This document shows positions 54,512 to 57,368 of a stretch of DNA of 57,368 bases, piece after piece. The stretch comes from Prosthecobacter sp. (GTDB lineage Bacteria > Verrucomicrobiota > Verrucomicrobiia > Verrucomicrobiales > Verrucomicrobiaceae): assembly GCF_029946185.1 (NCBI RefSeq), contig NZ_JAQSEA010000095.1, positions 1-57,368 of the forward strand. The letters are read 5' to 3'. Both the position numbers and the translations under genes were made by a program. Under the pieces are notes generated by a model, which saw nothing but the letters and a program-made list of their open reading frames with translations, was not told the DNA's origin and did no database searches. Numbering within the stretch: position 1 is the first letter of the stretch; every line of letters starts with the position of its first letter.

Positions 54512-56368
54512 ATGAAAAATACCCTGGAAGAATCCAAGCCCGAAGCCAGGACGCACATTGACACCTCCCGCATGAATGCGGGTCAGCGTGCCGCACTCGA
54601 AATGGCGGAAGCCGCGCGCGATGAACGCCGCAACACCGGCATCGCCGCTGGTCTTTTTTTCGGCGAACCGGATTTCGACAAACTGCTGCCGTTTCCAAAA
54701 CAAAGTGTCGAAGACCACGACCAAGGCGATGCGTTTTTGCATCGGCTCGAAGGCGTGCTCGACCAATACGCCGACCCCGATGAGATCGATGCCTCGGGCG
54801 AGATTCCCGATGTGCTGCTGAACGAGCTGGCGCGGATCGGTGCCTTCGGCATCAAGATCCCAGTTAGGTATGGAGGGCTTGGGTTATCGCAGACGAATTA
54901 CTCGCGGGCGGCCATGCTTCTTGGCAGTCGTTGCGGCAATCTGGCAGCACTGCTGTCAGCGCATCAGTCCATTGGTGCGCCGCAGCCGCTCATCCTGTTT
55001 GGAACCGAAGAGCAAAAAGCCAAATACCTGCCACGCTGCGCGAAGGGTGAGATCAGCGCCTTTGCACTGACGGAAAACGAAGTGGGATCCGATCCGGCAA
55101 GGATGAAGACGGAGGCGAAACTGGATGAAGATGGTGAGAACTATGTCCTCAATGGTGAGAAGCTGTGGTGCACGAATGGCACGAAAGCAGGGATGATCGT
55201 GGTGATGGCGAAAACGCCGACTGCGGCGAAGCCACATGCCACGACGGCGTTCCTTGTGGAAACGAGCTGGCCGGGAGTTGAGGTGATGCACCGGTGCCGC
55301 TTCATGGGGCTGAAGGCGCTCTACAACGGGGTCATCCGGTTTGAGAATGTGAAAGTGCCAGCGGCGAATGTGCTGGGCGGTGTGGGGCGCGGGCTCAAGG
55401 TGGCGCTGACGACTTTGAACACGGGTCGCATCACGCTGCCTGCCGCCTGCACGGGCTTGTCACAGCGCTGTTTGGAAATCAGCACGCGCTGGGCGCGCTC
55501 GCGTGAGCAGTGGGGGCAGCCGATTGGACGCCACGCTGCCATCGCGGACAAACTCAGCCGCATGGCCGCCGACACCTTCGCGATGGAAAGCATCGTGCGT
55601 TATGTCTCGGCGATGGTGGACCGTGACAAGCATGCGGACGTCCGGCTTGAGGCCGCCATCGGCAAGCTCTGGGGCAGCGAAAAGTCCTGGCGCATCATGG
55701 ACGACACGATGCAGATGCGCGGGGGGCGGGGATTTGAAACCGCCGCTTCGCTGAAGGCACGCGGGGATGTACCCGAACCCGTCGAACGTCTGTTCCGCGA
55801 CTCACGCATCAATACGATCTTTGAAGGCAGCAGCGAGATCATGCGGCTCTTCATCGCACGCGAGGCGCTGGAGCCGCATCTCAACCTCGGAGCTGACGCG
55901 GTGAATCCGACCCTGCCATGGAAGGCGCGCGCCAAGGCCGCTCTGCGTGCCGCAGGTTTTTATGCCACCTGGTATCCTATGAAATGGCTGCCGTTTGGGG
56001 CTGGAGACGCGAAGGATTTTTTACATCCTTCCCTGCAGTTTGAGCTCGATGCGATTGCCCGGCAGAGCCGGGTGCTGGCGCGGCGGCTGTTCCTGGCGAT
56101 GGCGCTGAATGGTCCCAAACTGGAAAAGCGTCAGGTGCTGCTGGGCCACTTTGTTGATGTGGGGGCCGAATTATTTGTCTGGGGCTGCACGCTGGCCCAT
56201 GCCCAAAGCAAGGTGAACGACTCATCGATGCCCGAGGTGGAAATCGACAAGCTGGTGAGGCTGGTGCGCTTCTTCGGCAAGGTGACGCGTGAACGCATCG
56301 CCAACAGTTATCGTCATCTCAAGGAGAATCTGGATGCCGAGAGCTGGCAGGTCGCGCAGGAAGTGTGA
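54512..56368 (+). CDS. Long acyl-CoA dehydrogenase (FadE/VLCAD-like)
   Basis: A 618-residue flavoprotein. The N-terminal helical domain, the FAD-contacting FALTENEVGSDPA and the middle beta domain precede the C-terminal helices with RDSRINTIFEGSSEIM (catalytic Glu near 436). Beyond that lies an extra C-terminal helical region of about 170 residues, as in very-long-chain acyl-CoA dehydrogenases (VLCAD, ACAD9). It also has a 70-residue N-terminal extension. It catalyses the first oxidation of beta-oxidation. A ribosome site CTGGAGA precedes ATG 54512. It is the last gene of the operon; a terminator follows 39 bp after its stop. Confidence 0.93.
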   Translation: MKNTLEESKPEARTHIDTSRMNAGQRAALEMAEAARDERRNTGIAAGLFFGEPDFDKLLPFPKQSVEDHDQGDAFLHRLEGVLDQYADPDEIDASGEIPDVLLNELARIGAFGIKIPVRYGGLGLSQTNYSRAAMLLGSRCGNLAALLSAHQSIGAPQPLILFGTEEQKAKYLPRCAKGEISAFALTENEVGSDPARMKTEAKLDEDGENYVLNGEKLWCTNGTKAGMIVVMAKTPTAAKPHATTAFLVETSWPGVEVMHRCRFMGLKALYNGVIRFENVKVPAANVLGGVGRGLKVALTTLNTGRITLPAACTGLSQRCLEISTRWARSREQWGQPIGRHAAIADKLSRMAADTFAMESIVRYVSAMVDRDKHADVRLEAAIGKLWGSEKSWRIMDDTMQMRGGRGFETAASLKARGDVPEPVERLFRDSRINTIFEGSSEIMRLFIAREALEPHLNLGADAVNPTLPWKARAKAALRAAGFYATWYPMKWLPFGAGDAKDFLHPSLQFELDAIARQSRVLARRLFLAMALNGPKLEKRQVLLGHFVDVGAELFVWGCTLAHAQSKVNDSSMPEVEIDKLVRLVRFFGKVTRERIANSYRHLKENLDAESWQVAQEV

Positions 56369-56407
56369 ACGCATTTTGTGCTGGCCTGATCCCTGCTGAT
56401 GGGGTTA

Positions 56408-56447
56408 GAACGTGATCGGTTCCCCGAACCGGTCACGTTCACTTTTT
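56408..56447 (+). terminator. Rho-independent terminator of the fad operon
   Basis: Bases 56408-56440 form a 15-bp stem (one G-U pair) with a 3-nt CCC loop, followed by TTTTT at 56443-56447. It lies 39 bp after the acyl-CoA dehydrogenase stop and only 12 bp before the mscL start. Confidence 0.88.
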
Positions 56448-56459
56448 ATCCCTCTCCCC

Positions 56460-56867
56460 ATGCTCAAAGAATTCAAAGCGTTTATCCTCAAAGGCAACGT
56501 CGTCGATCTCTCCACCGGTGTCATCATTGGCGCTGCCTTTGGCACCATTGTCACTGCTTTCACCAAGGGGATCATCGCGCCTCTTCTCCAGGCCATCGGC
56601 GGCAATCCAAACGTCTCCCTGGGCATCAAGATTGGAGAGCTCGTGAATGAAAAAGGTGAGAGGACAGCCAACATGCTGGACATTGGCATGGTCATCAATG
56701 CGGTCATTGGTTTCCTGATCACCGCAGCGGTCATCTTCTTTGTCATCATCAAGCCGGTCAATACACTCATGGCCAGAATGAAAAGGGCGGAGGCCGTGGC
56801 TCCTCCAGAAGGCCCGGCTGCTGACATTGTGCTGCTCACGGAGATACGCGATCTGCTGAAGAAGTGA
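56460..56867 (+). CDS. mscL: Large-conductance mechanosensitive channel
   Basis: A 135-residue MscL (E. coli 136). The N-terminal amphipathic helix MLKEFKAFILKGNVVD leads into pore helix TM1 (LSTGVIIGAAFGTIVTAF), then a periplasmic loop and TM2 (MVINAVIGFLITAAVIFFVIIK). The charged C-terminal bundle ends with EIRDLLKK. It opens on hypo-osmotic shock to release solutes. The start is ATG 56460; a longer frame from 56412 reads through the terminator hairpin. Because the terminator ends 12 bp upstream, its own promoter must overlap the hairpin region or transcription comes from read-through. Confidence 0.95.
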   Translation: MLKEFKAFILKGNVVDLSTGVIIGAAFGTIVTAFTKGIIAPLLQAIGGNPNVSLGIKIGELVNEKGERTANMLDIGMVINAVIGFLITAAVIFFVIIKPVNTLMARMKRAEAVAPPEGPAADIVLLTEIRDLLKK

Positions 56868-57368
56868 ACCTGCGTCCATGCAAAAGGCGGGACGTTCCAG
56901 CCTGTTTGAGGTAAATGGAATCAGGACAAGCTTTAGATGCGCCTGCTCCGCCGAAGGCTTAGCCCTGCGGAGTGTCTCAAACACCCTTGGCCCTCGGTGA
57001 TTGCCGGCGTGCGTGCGGCTGTCGACCAGGGGAGAAAAAGTGGAGGCCTGGTCAAGATGCACGCTGTAGTGAATTCGCGGGGCAGGCTACCGCCTGGGAG
57101 CAGTACTGGGGAGGTGCAGTGATGGGAGGATTGGAAGGGGCCATGGCCTTCACGCATCAGTTAAAGCCGAGGATGTTCACTTTAATCATTTGTCAGTTAA
57201 TGAGGTAGGTGAAGTGTATTCAAAATATGCCTGGCATGAATGGCGCTCGGTTAAGCCTAGTGATCGTTGATTTTGAATGTGTGGAGCCGCGCGCCAATCA
57301 GCGTATCGGGAGAGCGGGGGAACGCTGCTGGTGAGCGCGGTGTGAGAAGAGGGCGGTGGGTTTGCTTT
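56868..57368. other. Terminal stretch without a supported gene
   Basis: Only short frames overlap one another in all directions and none resembles a known protein. A small palindromic segment occurs at 57083-57108: CAGGC/GCCTG stem with TACC loop, then the palindrome CAGTACTG. Bases 57160-57250 are AT-richer. It may be an intergenic region holding the leader of a gene beyond the window. Confidence 0.5.

Overview
The window looks like chromosomal sequence from a Verrucomicrobiota bacterium, probably near Prosthecobacter/Verrucomicrobium. This is an inference from gene content: two Tat-exported DUF1501 proteins, a sulfatase, PQQ-type beta-propellers, a PEP-CTERM protein, a long PurF-like protein, a class A penicillin-binding protein (which argues against Planctomycetes), and a TGTTC-N4-GAACA dyad matching the LexA box I recall for Verrucomicrobia. 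Coding density is high and coding third positions are GC-rich. I see no rRNA, tRNA, CRISPR array, phage or intact insertion sequence.

Layout. 1-7 kb: exported enzymes (partial M1 aminopeptidase, DUF1501, HMA metal-binding protein, sulfatase, PQQ-type sugar dehydrogenase). 7-18.5 kb: mainly housekeeping (PurF-like amidotransferase, RlmM-like rRNA methyltransferase coupled to a sialate O-acetylesterase, HlyD-type adaptor, threonine synthase, and an MFS transporter/94-aa protein/N-acetylglutamate synthase operon). 18.7-26.5 kb: cell-envelope and glycan functions (amidase lipoprotein, N-acetylneuraminate-lyase family enzyme, PQQ-like propeller, second DUF1501, M60 metallopeptidase). 26.5-36.3 kb: XRE-cupin regulator divergent from a long cobalamin-dependent methionine synthase, PBP1A, an STN-like protein and two coupled secreted proteins. 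36.3-42.8 kb: DUF2726 nuclease-like protein divergent from a Y-family polymerase with a LexA-type operator, PEP-CTERM protein with terminator, polysaccharide deacetylase and TonB-dependent receptor.

42.9-56.9 kb holds the most interesting systems. A NarL-type response regulator and its probable histidine kinase flank a SulP transporter fused to a beta-carbonic anhydrase, suggesting a regulated bicarbonate-uptake unit. Convergent to it is a three-gene operon with the order and sizes of Cupriavidus cnrYXH: small single-pass anti-sigma, CnrX-like periplasmic sensor, ECF sigma factor. All five CnrX metal ligands appear conserved at identical spacing. Divergent from that, across 83 bp, runs a five-gene operon: patatin lipase, PaaK-like acyl-CoA ligase, thiolase, FadB-type multifunctional enzyme and long acyl-CoA dehydrogenase. 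Together these could take lipid to acetyl-CoA. It ends at a strong terminator just before mscL. The last 500 bases carry no gene I can support.
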